Part shown: piece by piece, positions 9,309 through 18,979 of the stretch
How the letters are laid out: each line of letters starts with the position of its first letter
Numbering within the stretch: the first letter of the stretch is position 1
Source of the DNA: Ewingella sp. CoE-038-23
GTDB lineage: Bacteria; Pseudomonadota; Gammaproteobacteria; Enterobacterales; Enterobacteriaceae
Assembly (NCBI RefSeq): GCF_040419245.1
Contig: NZ_JAZHOH010000002.1
Span: 124,001 to 188,000 of the forward strand
Reading direction: 5' to 3'
DNA length: 64,000 nucleotides
Notes under the pieces: generated by a model
Told to the model about the DNA's origin: nothing
What the model saw: only the letters and a program-made list of their open reading frames with translations
The model's database searches: none
Translations under genes and position numbers: made by a program

Positions 9309-9391
9309 TCGGCGCTTAGGTGCCGACACATACGTCGAGAGTGATCCAACGCACTCCTCGGCCAGCGTTCTAAGGTCTGACTCCCGGTCAG
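9309..9391 (+). other. Structured leader region upstream of TetA-like gene
   Basis: Two short perfect hairpins, TCGGC/GCCGA at 9309-9326 and CTGAC/GTCAG at 9377-9391, lie in the 254-bp gap before the efflux gene. No T tract follows them. They may fold in the mRNA leader; no known riboswitch is recognised and the region may have no function. Confidence 0.3.
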
Positions 9392-9449
9392 GCAGGTCAA
9401 TGGACTCAGCTTTATGAAGGCTGAATCTGAATGTCGACAGGAACGCGTT

Positions 9450-10655
9450 ATGAATAAATCACTTATTGTTATTTACACTGCTATTGCACTTGATGCCGTG
9501 GGCATCGGCCTGATTTTTCCTATTCTGCCCTCCTTACTCAAACAGGTTACCCATAGCGACAATGTTGCCTTCTATATTGGCATCCTGACCGCGCTTTATG
9601 CCGTGATGCAGTTTGTTTTTGCGCCGGTGCTGGGTGCGCTGAGCGATCGCCTTGGGCGCAGGCCGGTGCTGTTGCTCTCCCTCGCCGGTGCCGCGCTGAA
9701 TTATCTGCTGCTGGCATTCTCTTCCTCCCTTGTTTGGCTGCTGATTGGCCGAGCCATTGCCGGGATGACCAGCGCCAATGTCTCAGTGGCCATGGCCTAC
9801 ATCACGGATATCTCGCCGCCGGAAACCCGCGCCCGACGCTTTGGTCTGTTCAATGCCATGTTTGGGCTGGGTTTTATTATCGGCCCGGTTATCGGCGGGG
9901 TTTTGGGCGATATCCGCGTGCAGCTGCCGTTTATGGCCGCCGCCGCGCTTAACGCTGCCAACTTCCTACTGGCGCTGTGGGTTTTGCCGGAGTCGCGCAA
10001 AGCCAGTGCGGGGAAAATCAATCTCGCGCTGCTTAATCCATTACGCCCGCTGCGCTGGGTTTGGTCGATGAAGGGCCTGATGCCGATTGTGATGACTTTC
10101 TTTATTTTGAGTGCCACCGGCGAGGCTTACGGCATCTGTTGGGCGCTGTGGGGACACGACGCTTTTCACTGGAACGGCTTGTGGATTGGCTTATCTCTGG
10201 GAGCCTTTGGCCTGTGCCAAACGCTGGTACAGACTTTTCTGCCCGGCCCCGCCGCCAGGTTTTTTGGCGAGCGCGGCGCGACATTGCTGGGAATTGGCTG
10301 CGCCTGTCTTGCATTGGTCGGGCTGGCCTTGGCTCAACAAGGCTGGATGGTGTTCGCCATTATGCCGCTGTTCGCGTTGGGCAGTATGGGCACCCCGGCC
10401 CTTCAGGCACTGGCGACACGGCAGGTGGAGGCCGACCTGCAGGGGCAATTTCAGGGGGTATTGATGTCGGCGGTGAGTTTGGCATCTATTGTCGCGCCAC
10501 TCTTTTTCTCTACCTTCTATTTTGCCGTGCAGCACCACTGGCCCGGCGCGGTCTGGCTGTCTGTGGTGGCGATTTACCTGATTGCAGTTCCGCTGATTTT
10601 CCTCGCCACCCGACGAGCCGCCCCCACGCCGGAAGCCGCTGACAAGGTTACTTGA
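9450..10655 (+). CDS. TetA-like major facilitator drug efflux protein
   Basis: 401 residues with 12 predicted membrane segments, the length of class A-type tetracycline/H+ antiporters. Family marks are DAVGIGLIFPILPSLL in segment 1, the motif A loop GALSDRLGRRPVLLLSLAGAALNYLLLAFSS, and FGLGFIIGPVIGG in segment 5. Start at ATG 9450, with AGGA upstream, rather than the earlier ATG at 9414. Chromosomal members of this family in soil Enterobacteria need not export tetracycline. No tetR gene is adjacent. The 3' end overlaps the convergent epimerase-like gene by eight bases. Confidence 0.9.
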   Translation: MNKSLIVIYTAIALDAVGIGLIFPILPSLLKQVTHSDNVAFYIGILTALYAVMQFVFAPVLGALSDRLGRRPVLLLSLAGAALNYLLLAFSSSLVWLLIGRAIAGMTSANVSVAMAYITDISPPETRARRFGLFNAMFGLGFIIGPVIGGVLGDIRVQLPFMAAAALNAANFLLALWVLPESRKASAGKINLALLNPLRPLRWVWSMKGLMPIVMTFFILSATGEAYGICWALWGHDAFHWNGLWIGLSLGAFGLCQTLVQTFLPGPAARFFGERGATLLGIGCACLALVGLALAQQGWMVFAIMPLFALGSMGTPALQALATRQVEADLQGQFQGVLMSAVSLASIVAPLFFSTFYFAVQHHWPGAVWLSVVAIYLIAVPLIFLATRRAAPTPEAADKVT

Positions 10656-11535
10656 TAGGCATTTGCTCAAGGTCGGCTATCAATGACGGGCCCGTCGGTT
10701 TCCAGCCTAAACGCTGCTGGGTGAGGTCGCTGGAGGCAGACATATCGTGGGTGACAAAGATATTCATCCAGCCGAAATGCTCGGCCGCCTCGTGCGTAGC
10801 CAGGCGTTTCACCGGCAAATTCAGCACCCGGCCCAGTGTCTCGGCGAGGGTTTTCATTGGGATAGCAGGCTCGGCCACGGCGTTATAACGGCTATTGGTG
10901 GCGTTTTTCTCCAGCGCCAACACATAGAGCCGCGCCGCATCGCTGATATGCACAGCGGACCAGCAGTTTTGCCCTTCTTCGACATAGGCCGAAACGCCCT
11001 TCTGCAAAGCCAGTTCAACCAGCGGGGTGATTAAACCCTGCTTGATAGGGTCATGAACCTGCGACAGTCGCACCACCGAGACGCTGGCGCCCTGCTCGGC
11101 GGCCTTGATGCCACCCAGCTCTGAGGCTTTACGCGGGTTGGCGTGATCAGGATTGAAGTTGTCCTCGCTAGCCAGCGTATTGGGTTGAAGTGCGCCCAGC
11201 GCGACACCCGAGGTGATAATCAGCGGGCGAGATGACCCCGCCAATTCTCGGCCCATGGCTTCTATCACCTGACGGTCACTTTCACAGTTGGCTAAAAACG
11301 TCGAGAAATCGTGATTGAACGCGGTGTGGATCACGCCATCGGCCTGACTAATGCCGCGACGCAAACTGTCTAGATCGTTAACGTCGCCATAATGTGCTTC
11401 CGCCCCCGAGGCCGCCAAGTGGTGCGCGCCCTGCTCGCTGCGGGTTAATCCAAGTACCTGGTGGCCCGCGGCGATAAGTTCGCGGGTGACAGCGGTGCCA
11501 ATAAATCCGGTCGCGCCGGTGAGAAAAATACGCAT
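10648..11535 (-). CDS. Atypical/extended SDR, NAD(P)-dependent epimerase-like
   Basis: 295 residues beginning RIFLTGATGFIG, the TGxxGxxG cofactor motif of extended or atypical SDRs, followed by LTRSEQGAH at the end of strand 2, which suggests NADPH. The family reduces or isomerises varied carbonyl substrates; the substrate here is not known. The gene is divergent from the second cupin-AraC gene (start 11666), 130 bp away, which is its probable regulator. This mirrors the first AraC paralogue, which faces a methyltransferase. The 3' end overlaps the TetA-like gene. Confidence 0.88.
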   Translation of the reverse strand: MRIFLTGATGFIGTAVTRELIAAGHQVLGLTRSEQGAHHLAASGAEAHYGDVNDLDSLRRGISQADGVIHTAFNHDFSTFLANCESDRQVIEAMGRELAGSSRPLIITSGVALGALQPNTLASEDNFNPDHANPRKASELGGIKAAEQGASVSVVRLSQVHDPIKQGLITPLVELALQKGVSAYVEEGQNCWSAVHISDAARLYVLALEKNATNSRYNAVAEPAIPMKTLAETLGRVLNLPVKRLATHEAAEHFGWMNIFVTHDMSASSDLTQQRLGWKPTGPSLIADLEQMPIK

Positions 11536-11665
11536 GGTGAATTCGCCTCTGGTTGGGTCAGGACTTCAGCGTCCCGTGGCCTTTACTCTAGATTCTGCTC
11601 GCTGAACGATCTATGCTGGAAAGTCGCTATTTATCGTCCCATCGTCCAATGCCGTGGAGCTTAAT

Positions 11666-12562
11666 GTGGATCCTTTGTCAGAACTGCTCTCCTTGCTCAA
11701 GCCCCAGAGCTATGCCTCGGGGGGCGTGGCGATAGGTCGCGAGATGGCAATTCAATGGCCCGAACATGCTGGTATTAAGTGTTACGCCGTGGTGTCTGGG
11801 CAATGTTGGTTATCCGTCGAAGGCGCTGAGGGGCCGATAGAGCTGAATGCGGGAGACTGTTACCTCCTGCCGCCGGGAGCGCCTTTTGTTATCGCAACAG
11901 ATCTGCAAGCCGCGCCGATAGACTTCGCTATTCTGCGCGAGGCGCGGCTTTTAGGCCAAAACGTGCTGGGGGGTGGGACGGAGGCGTGTTTTCTGGTCGG
12001 CGGCCACTTTGTGTTGACCGGGCTTCATGCTGATTTGCTGCTCGGCTCCTTGCCGCCCGTGGTGCATATTCAGCAGGAAGCCGATAAAGCGGCCATGCGT
12101 TGGTCGCTGGAGCGAATGGCGCTGGAGGTGCGCGAACCCCAGCCGGGCGGCAGCCTGATCACCCAGCAGCTGGCGTATATGATGCTGATCCAGGCTCTTC
12201 GGCTTCATCTGCACGACGGAAAAAATAGCGGCGTTGGCTGGCTTTTTGCTTTGGCGGACAAACAGTTAAGCACCGCGCTGGCCTGTATGCATAACAACCC
12301 GGAGCATCGCTGGACTTTAGAGAGTCTTGCAGCACACGTCGGCATGTCTCGCTCAGCTTTCGCTAAGCATTTTAAAGACATCGTCGGCAGCGCGCCGATT
12401 GAGTACCTGACCCACTGGCGGATGCTGCTGGCCTGCGATCGATTAAAAAACTCAGCAGATTCAATCCCGCGCATCGCCACGTCCCTCGGCTATGAGTCCG
12501 AAAGTGCATTTGGTAAAGCTTTTAAACGCGTTATTGGCTGTTCACCGAGACAGCATCGGTAA
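11666..12562 (+). CDS. AraC-family regulator with N-terminal cupin domain (copy 2)
   Basis: 298 residues from GTG at 11666, chosen because GGAG lies six bases upstream and because the paralogue at 4614 starts at the same DPLS position. The cupin half carries CYAVVSGQCWLSVEG and ELNAGDCYLLPPG; the C-terminal HTH pair is WTLESLAAHVGMSRSAFAKHFK and IATSLGYESESAFGKAFKR. Domain order and motifs match the gene at 4614-5525 closely. Its likely target is the divergent SDR at 10648-11535. Confidence 0.9.
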   Translation: MDPLSELLSLLKPQSYASGGVAIGREMAIQWPEHAGIKCYAVVSGQCWLSVEGAEGPIELNAGDCYLLPPGAPFVIATDLQAAPIDFAILREARLLGQNVLGGGTEACFLVGGHFVLTGLHADLLLGSLPPVVHIQQEADKAAMRWSLERMALEVREPQPGGSLITQQLAYMMLIQALRLHLHDGKNSGVGWLFALADKQLSTALACMHNNPEHRWTLESLAAHVGMSRSAFAKHFKDIVGSAPIEYLTHWRMLLACDRLKNSADSIPRIATSLGYESESAFGKAFKRVIGCSPRQHR

Positions 12563-13821
<1,259 letters not shown>

Positions 13822-13824
13822 TCC

Positions 13825-14637
13825 ATGTTCGCTAAAGAACTTTTCGATATTACTGGTCTGTTATTGCACGGCGTGGCTTATACCTTTTATATCACACTCA
13901 CCTGCTTTATAACGGCCTTTATTTCGGGACTGGTAGTCGCCGCGCTGCGGCGACTCACTGGCCGTCGAGTGAGTTATATTCTTGATTGTCTTGTTTTCCT
14001 TATTCGCGCCGTGCCGGTGTTAGTCCTGTTATTCTTAATTTATTTCGGCTTGCCGAGCTTTGGATTAAGCAGTCCGCCGTTGGTGGCCATGAATCTGAGT
14101 TTAGGTATTATTGGCGGTGCTTATATCTCTGAGGTCTTTCGCGGCGCGCTGGAATCGGTCGAGGAAAATGAAATAACGGCAGCCAAGGCTATGGGCTTTA
14201 GCGATTTACAAATCACTCTGTATATCGAATTCCCCCAGATGCTGCGTTTTTCAATTCCCGGCGTGATGAATGAACTGACCTCTATCCTGAAAAATACCCC
14301 TTTCGCCTACACCGTAGGAATAACGGAAATTCTGGGGCAGGCCAAAGCATTGACCGCCGCCACCATGTTAGGAATGAATATTTATCTTATTTGTGGGGTT
14401 TTATATTTCATTATTTACCTATTCTTCGTTTTCATTATGAAAAAAACAAAAAATAAATACGCGGTTGAACAACAGCCGGGAGGAATACGTGTCGATATTA
14501 CAAGTGTCCGATTTGGTGAAGCAGTTCGACGGCAACCGGGTGTTAGATGGCGTGAACCTTGCTATCGCCGCCGGTGCGACTCAGGTCATTATGGGGCCTT
14601 CCGGCTGTGGCAAAACCACGCTCATTCGCTGCCTTAA
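13825..14637 (+). CDS. Polar amino-acid ABC transporter permease 1, with aberrant 3' end
   Basis: 270 codons are open, but permeases of this HisM/GlnP type normally end near residue 210-220. The conserved part (segments through VFIMKKTKNK, including the EAA loop ENEITAAKAMGFSDLQITLYIEFPQML) stops about residue 210. The remaining 60 residues read the following ATPase gene in another frame and are Arg-rich and unlike membrane protein. Adding one A to the A7 run at 14440-14446 would create a TAA stop after MKKNKK, giving a normal 210-residue protein. The normal stop has therefore been lost through slippage at a poly-A tract, by mutation, by programmed slippage or by a sequencing error. Confidence 0.8.
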   Translation: MFAKELFDITGLLLHGVAYTFYITLTCFITAFISGLVVAALRRLTGRRVSYILDCLVFLIRAVPVLVLLFLIYFGLPSFGLSSPPLVAMNLSLGIIGGAYISEVFRGALESVEENEITAAKAMGFSDLQITLYIEFPQMLRFSIPGVMNELTSILKNTPFAYTVGITEILGQAKALTAATMLGMNIYLICGVLYFIIYLFFVFIMKKTKNKYAVEQQPGGIRVDITSVRFGEAVRRQPGVRWREPCYRRRCDSGHYGAFRLWQNHAHSLP

Positions 14638-15223
14638 TTTGCTGGAGCGACCAACATCGGGCCAAATCACCTTTCATGGCGAAGAGTTGTTGGGTAAAGA
14701 GGTGGATGTGCGTTTATTGCGCAGCAAGATAGGCTTTGTTTTTCAGAGCTTTGCGCTCTATCGCCATCTTAGCGTGTTAGACAATGTGACGCTGGCTTTG
14801 CGCAAAATTCAGGGGAAACACAAAGAGCAGGCGCGTGCTCTGGCGCGGGAGGAGCTGGCCTATTTTGAGATGTCGGCACACGAGAAGAAGTTTCCGGCAC
14901 AGCTGTCTGGCGGGCAAAAGCAGCGCGTGGCGCTGGCGCGAACGCTGGTGATGAAGCCTGAAATTGTGATTTTGGACGAACCTACTTCCGCCCTCGACCC
15001 TCTGATGAGCCAGGAAGTGGCGCTAATAATTAAAAAGCTCGAGAGCCGCAAAGTCACCACCGTTTGCGTAACCCATGACATAGCTTTTGCTAATGAAATC
15101 AGTGATAACGTCGCTTTTATGTACGGCGGGAAAATTATGGCGCAAGGCTCGGTGAGCCAACTTGCCCATTCCTCCCCCCTTCCTGAAGTGCAGCGATTCT
15201 TTCGGAAAATGCGCTATGAGTGA
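14489..15223 (+). CDS. Polar amino-acid ABC transporter ATP-binding protein
   Basis: 244 residues from GTG at 14489, preceded by GGAGG six bases upstream; the in-frame ATG at 14465 is further from that site. Motifs: Walker A GPSGCGKTT, Q-loop FVFQSFALYRHLSV, signature LSGGQKQR, Walker B IVILDEPTSALDP, H-loop CVTHD. The pattern matches GlnQ/HisP-type ATPases for amino-acid uptake. It overlaps the extended reading frame of the upstream permease and, by eight bases, the start of the second permease. Confidence 0.93.
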   Translation: MSILQVSDLVKQFDGNRVLDGVNLAIAAGATQVIMGPSGCGKTTLIRCLNLLERPTSGQITFHGEELLGKEVDVRLLRSKIGFVFQSFALYRHLSVLDNVTLALRKIQGKHKEQARALAREELAYFEMSAHEKKFPAQLSGGQKQRVALARTLVMKPEIVILDEPTSALDPLMSQEVALIIKKLESRKVTTVCVTHDIAFANEISDNVAFMYGGKIMAQGSVSQLAHSSPLPEVQRFFRKMRYE

Positions 15224-15881
15224 CAGCATGCTCAGTTTCTACCACGATTTTCTCGACCAGTGGCCACTGATCTATTTAGGCATTTTGGCGACGGTTAAGC
15301 TGACAGTGGTGATTTCCGTCACCGGTTTCCTGCTGGGCGTGGTGGTCTTCTATCTTAGCCTGAGCAAAAATAGCCGTCTCGCTCGCTGTGTTGAAGCCTA
15401 TAAATCCTTTTTCATCGGCACGCCGCTGATCTGCATTATTTACATTCTCTATTATGGGCTGCCGACCCACGGATTCAGGCTGTCTCCCTTTGAAGTGACG
15501 GTGCTGGGCTTCACGCTAAACATTGCGGCCTACAACGCGGCATATATGTTGACGGCCTACAACGGGCTAGACAAAACCCAGCTGGAAGCCGCGTCGGCAC
15601 AGGGTTTTAGCCGCTTGCAGATCTACAGCTATATCATTCTGCCTCAGGTGTTGCGCACCTCCGTCCCGGCATTGACTAATCAGGTGATCCATAACCTCAA
15701 AGACAGTTCTTTGGCGTTTTTGGTGCAGTATCCCGAGCTGTTTGCGCGCATGCAGGAGTTGGCGGCAGGCAATTTCGAATTCTTCAAAACCTATTCGTTG
15801 ACGGCCGTGTTCTACATCCTCATGGCGTCCGTTATCTACTTTTTCGCCAAAAATATTGAACGACGGGTGCAGCCGGTTTAG
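15216..15881 (+). CDS. Polar amino-acid ABC transporter permease 2
   Basis: 221 residues from ATG 15216, which overlaps the ATPase stop by eight bases; the longer reading from 15162 lies inside the ATPase. It has several membrane segments and the HisQ/GlnP-type EAA loop (LEAASAQGFSRLQIYSYIILPQVL). With the first permease it should form the heterodimeric channel of an amino-acid importer. Its normal ending (FFAKNIERRVQPV) shows where the first permease should also have ended. Confidence 0.92.
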   Translation: MSDSMLSFYHDFLDQWPLIYLGILATVKLTVVISVTGFLLGVVVFYLSLSKNSRLARCVEAYKSFFIGTPLICIIYILYYGLPTHGFRLSPFEVTVLGFTLNIAAYNAAYMLTAYNGLDKTQLEAASAQGFSRLQIYSYIILPQVLRTSVPALTNQVIHNLKDSSLAFLVQYPELFARMQELAAGNFEFFKTYSLTAVFYILMASVIYFFAKNIERRVQPV

Positions 15882-15892
15882 CGAGGTCGACA

Positions 15893-16139
15893 TTGGTAAA
15901 AATGAAACCTGGACGCCGGAGTTTTGGCGCTAAATCCCAATGGCAAAATCCCGTCAATCCTCGACGCGAACAGGCCGGACGGCAAACCTCTGGCGCTGTT
16001 CGAATCTGGTGCTATTTGTGTCGGATTAGCGGTCGGGTTAGCCGAGAAAATGTTTTACCAAATTTCGTCGCGCTTTCCAGCAAAAAGCCCATTTTTTAGC
16101 CGTAAAACATTCATGCCCGCTATGAATTTCTTGTTTTGA
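15893..16139 (+). pseudogene. Glutathione S-transferase N-terminal remnant
   Basis: The stretch reads ETWTPEF, then after a one-base frame change LALNPNGKIPSILDANRPDG, then KPLALFESGAI. These are the thioredoxin-fold landmarks of YfcG/YghU-type glutathione transferases (cis-Pro and the ESGAI glutathione-binding loop). The first 45 or so residues and the whole helical C-terminal domain are missing, and the tail (FPAKSPFFSRK) matches only weakly. Frameshift plus truncation make it a decayed gene between the amino-acid transporter and the phosphatase. Confidence 0.7.
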
Positions 16140-16250
16140 GATCTCATACCAACTTTCTATCACCTATTTTGTTTTACTACCCAGTATTAGGAAATGTTAC
16201 GAAAGTGATTTCGTAATGAAAATAAAATAGCTGATTGTAAGGATGCTAAC

Positions 16251-16988
16251 ATGAAAAGACTGACCACTTTTTGCCTCGCAGGACTTGTTTCATTTAATGC
16301 GTTTGCCTTGACTGGCAACGATGCCACCACCAAACCGGATCTCTACTATTTAAAGAATGACCAGGCCATCAATAGCCTGAACCTGCTGCCACCACCACCG
16401 GCAGTGGGCAGCATTGCATTCCTCAATGACCAGGCGATGTATGAGCAGGGCCGTCTGCTGCGTTCAACCGAGCGCGGCAAACAGGCCGCTGAAGATGCAA
16501 ACCTGAGCGGAGGGGGCGTGGCGAATGCTTTCTCCGGTGCATTTGGCTCACCGATCACTGCCAAAGACACGCCGGAGCTGCACAAGCTGCTGACCAATAT
16601 GATTGAAGATGCCGGAGACCTGGCCACGCGTGGCGCGAAAGAGAAGTACATGCGTATCCGCCCGTTTGCCTTCTATGGCGTCCCGACCTGTAATACCACC
16701 GAGCAGGATAAGCTTTCGAAAAACGGTTCTTATCCTTCCGGCCATACTTCTATTGGCTGGGCAACGGCGTTAGTGCTGACTGAAATCAACCCGCAACGTC
16801 AGGATCAAATCCTGCAGCGTGGTTATGATTTAGGCCAGAGCCGCGTGATTTGTGGATACCACTGGCAGAGTGATGTGGATGCGGCTCGAATCGTCGGTTC
16901 AGCAGTTGTGGCAACGCTGCACACCAACGACGCTTTCCAGCAGCAACTGAAGAAAGCCAAAGAAGAGTTCGCGAAACAGCATAAATAA
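16251..16988 (+). CDS. Class A non-specific acid phosphatase (PhoC/PhoN type)
   Basis: 245 residues with a signal peptide ending near NAFA. The class A signature is complete: K-x6-RP as [12 protein letters not shown] in GSYPSGHTS, and SR-x5-H-x3-D as [14 protein letters not shown]. The two His and Arg residues form the vanadium-haloperoxidase-like active site that strips phosphate from many organic phosphomonoesters in the periplasm. Length and motif spacing match PhoC of Morganella and PhoN of Salmonella. It is monocistronic and closed by a strong terminator. Confidence 0.95.
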   Translation: MKRLTTFCLAGLVSFNAFALTGNDATTKPDLYYLKNDQAINSLNLLPPPPAVGSIAFLNDQAMYEQGRLLRSTERGKQAAEDANLSGGGVANAFSGAFGSPITAKDTPELHKLLTNMIEDAGDLATRGAKEKYMRIRPFAFYGVPTCNTTEQDKLSKNGSYPSGHTSIGWATALVLTEINPQRQDQILQRGYDLGQSRVICGYHWQSDVDAARIVGSAVVATLHTNDAFQQQLKKAKEEFAKQHK

Positions 16989-17012
16989 GCGTCTTTTGCT
17001 TCTTGCAGGACA

Positions 17013-17042
17013 AAAAAACCGGCCTGATAAGCCGGTTTTTTT
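17013..17042 (+). terminator. Bidirectional terminator between the acid phosphatase gene and yebG
   Basis: ACCGGC and GCCGGT arms are flanked by seven A on one side and seven T on the other, so it can end transcription from both convergent genes. Confidence 0.88.
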
Positions 17043-17061
17043 ACAGGGGGCTGAAAGCGAA

Positions 17062-17436
17062 TCAGGCGGCTTTAACCGCACCGGACTTTTTAGGAGCTGG
17101 CGCTGCTGCGGTTTTTTCAGTCGTTTCTTCCAGTGATTCTTCAGTTTCAGTCACCGCCGGATCTTCCGCCTTCGCGACAGGAGCTTTCATGGCTTCTTCT
17201 TCCGGCAGCTTGCTGGTACGCAGGATGTACTGAACGGTATCTTTTTGCTCAGCCAGACGCAGGGCGATATTTTCTGCCAGCGATTCATCAATTTCCAGTT
17301 CGCTTTGCAACAGCCAGTCAGTAAAAGCATCAGCCATATCGAGCATTTTGTCGTAAGCGTCCGCTTCCTTCTTATTGGCAAATGTCATTTTTTCTTCACC
17401 TTTTCTGACGACAACAAACTTTGTTTCAACAGCCAT
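17062..17436 (-). CDS. yebG: YebG family SOS-induced protein
   Basis: 124 residues. The N-terminus VETKFVVVRKGEEKMTFANK and the block AYDKMLDMADAFTDWL are typical of YebG, a small acidic Enterobacterial protein induced by DNA damage and of unclear biochemical role. The C-terminal 40 residues (rich in Glu, Ala, Thr and Pro) are a low-complexity tail. A near-consensus LexA box lies 13 bases upstream of the start, so SOS control is conserved here. Confidence 0.95.
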   Translation of the reverse strand: MAVETKFVVVRKGEEKMTFANKKEADAYDKMLDMADAFTDWLLQSELEIDESLAENIALRLAEQKDTVQYILRTSKLPEEEAMKAPVAKAEDPAVTETEESLEETTEKTAAAPAPKKSGAVKAA

Positions 17437-17449
17437 GACTTGCTCCTTA

Positions 17450-17469
17450 TACTGTAATTATATACAGCA
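17450..17469. promoter_or_regulatory. LexA box of yebG
   Basis: The 20-mer TACTGTAATTATATACAGCA contains CTGT-N8-ACAG exactly and an AT-rich spacer. It is centred about 23 bases upstream of the yebG start codon. Confidence 0.92.
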
Positions 17470-17481
17470 TACCAATAATCA

Positions 17482-17871
17482 ATGCAGGATACATCATCCA
17501 GCCTGTTTTTTATAATACGGAACTGGCGGGAATTTCTTACAGATATTCTCTTCACCCACTCTCAGGGTGGCGAGTCAGGCCGGGAGTGGCGTGACGTGGT
17601 GAATAAGCATGGTGGGGATGTGACGGTGACGCCTCTGCCTGAAATAGGTATTCAAGGGAATACTCACTTCCCGTTCTCAGATCTGAATAATGTGCAGACC
17701 GCGCTGGACCCGCATATTCAATCCGGCGAGCTGCGAGAAGTATTAACCGATTATGCAACAGTCACTAAGCCAGTATCCATTTTGTTCCCCGATCGTTGCT
17801 ACCTCTCCCCTAAGGTCAGGGTGTTTATAGACTGGTTCTCTAAGGTTTTTGCTACCAAGTTTCAATCTTAA
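17482..17871 (+). pseudogene. Fused remnants of an alpha/beta hydrolase and a LysR regulator
   Basis: The 129-codon frame is a patchwork. Its middle (LFTHSQGG, then GREWRDVVNKHGGDVTVTPL and GIQGNTHFPFSDLNN) is the nucleophile elbow and C-terminal His region of an alpha/beta hydrolase, with the segment between them deleted. From VQTALDPHIQSGELREVLTD to LSPKVRVFIDWF it is the C-terminal end of a LysR-type regulator. So two broken genes were joined in frame by deletions. The reading frame is open but a working product is unlikely. It lies between the LexA box and an unrelated intact LysR gene. Confidence 0.7.
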
Positions 17872-18035
17872 GGGTGATGCCCTTCTTAGGAAAATAGGTG
17901 GTGTATCACAACCTATTTTAGTTACAACATACAATAAGCTCAATGAACCTCAACTGTGCATTCGGCATGTTCAGTGAAAAACCATCACTGCTTATCAGGA
18001 ATAGAAACGTGTAAAAGCCTTACTAAAAAGCTTCA

Positions 18036-18890
18036 TCACAGCCGAAACTGCTCAGCAATAACCTTCTCAAGTGCCGACACCGCTTGGGAAGAGTCGGTGG
18101 AGGGAGAACGCAGTAAGTACACTTCGTAAGTCGGGACTTTGGGTAAGTTTTCTAGAATACGCATCGTCGGTTTTACCCGCGCGCGATCTATCAGGCTGAT
18201 ACCTAAGCCGGTTTCCACGCAGGCTTCAATTGCACTAGAAGAGGGACTGGTGAGGAGCACACGCCAGCCCAACTTTGCGTCAGAAAGCGAGCTAGTCATG
18301 GCTTCACTATAGGGGCAATGGCTGGCGTGCAGTGCCAACGGCAGCGGGCTTTCCGGCGTGAGCGCCATCCCCACTCCTCCCACCCACACCGGCGTAGTAG
18401 CCATCAGCAATAAACCCTCGGAACGTGACCCCGCGGCACAAACCGAAATGGCAATATCCAAACGCTCCTGCCCTATCAGGTTCCTCAGCGTGAAGCTGGG
18501 CGCGGTCGTGATTTCCAGCACAACATCGGGATAACTCATATTAAAAGTCGGCAAGATATCGCGGATCACATAGGCCGCATATTCATCAGGCACGCCCAGC
18601 TTGATGTGGCCTTTTAGCGGCGCGGTACGAAGCTCATCGAGGATCTGGTCATGAGCCCGCAGCAGGCTGCCGGTGGTTGCCAGTAATCGTTCGCCCAACG
18701 GCGTGAGGATCACCGACTGGTTATCGCGGTCAAACAGCCTGCCGCCCGCAATCGCCTCCAATCTTTGGATATGCACGCTCACCGCCGCCGGGCTTTTATT
18801 CACCTGCGCGGCCGCCGCGCGAAATTGGCCTAACTTCGCCACGGCGTGAAAGGTGCGCAGTAGTTCTATATCTAAGGTTGAAGACATCAT
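18036..18890 (-). CDS. LysR-family transcriptional regulator
   Basis: 284 residues from ATG 18890 (a second ATG follows at 18887). The N-terminal HTH is standard: LLRTFHAVAKLGQFRAAAAQ, NKSPAAVSVHIQRLE and the wing RLFDRDNQSVILT. The rest is the periplasmic-binding-like ligand domain. It is divergent from the EamA-type exporter gene at 18980, with 89 bp between starts, so it probably controls that exporter. The ligand is unknown. Confidence 0.92.
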   Translation of the reverse strand: MMSSTLDIELLRTFHAVAKLGQFRAAAAQVNKSPAAVSVHIQRLEAIAGGRLFDRDNQSVILTPLGERLLATTGSLLRAHDQILDELRTAPLKGHIKLGVPDEYAAYVIRDILPTFNMSYPDVVLEITTAPSFTLRNLIGQERLDIAISVCAAGSRSEGLLLMATTPVWVGGVGMALTPESPLPLALHASHCPYSEAMTSSLSDAKLGWRVLLTSPSSSAIEACVETGLGISLIDRARVKPTMRILENLPKVPTYEVYLLRSPSTDSSQAVSALEKVIAEQFRL

Positions 18891-18979
18891 TTTGTTTTTA
18901 TAAACCACTAGGTTAATTTATTTCGTTTTATTGAAGTACATCGTTTCTCTAAGATCAAGCAAAAGAGAGGCGAAAAAAT

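Noticed and set aside
9230..9449. Riboswitch in the leader of the TetA-like gene
   Set aside because: Hairpins exist, but no known aptamer pattern or terminator switch could be made out.
10061..10642. 193-codon plus-strand frame in the TetA-like gene
   Set aside because: Out-of-frame reading of the pump; Arg/Gly-rich with no recognisable domain.
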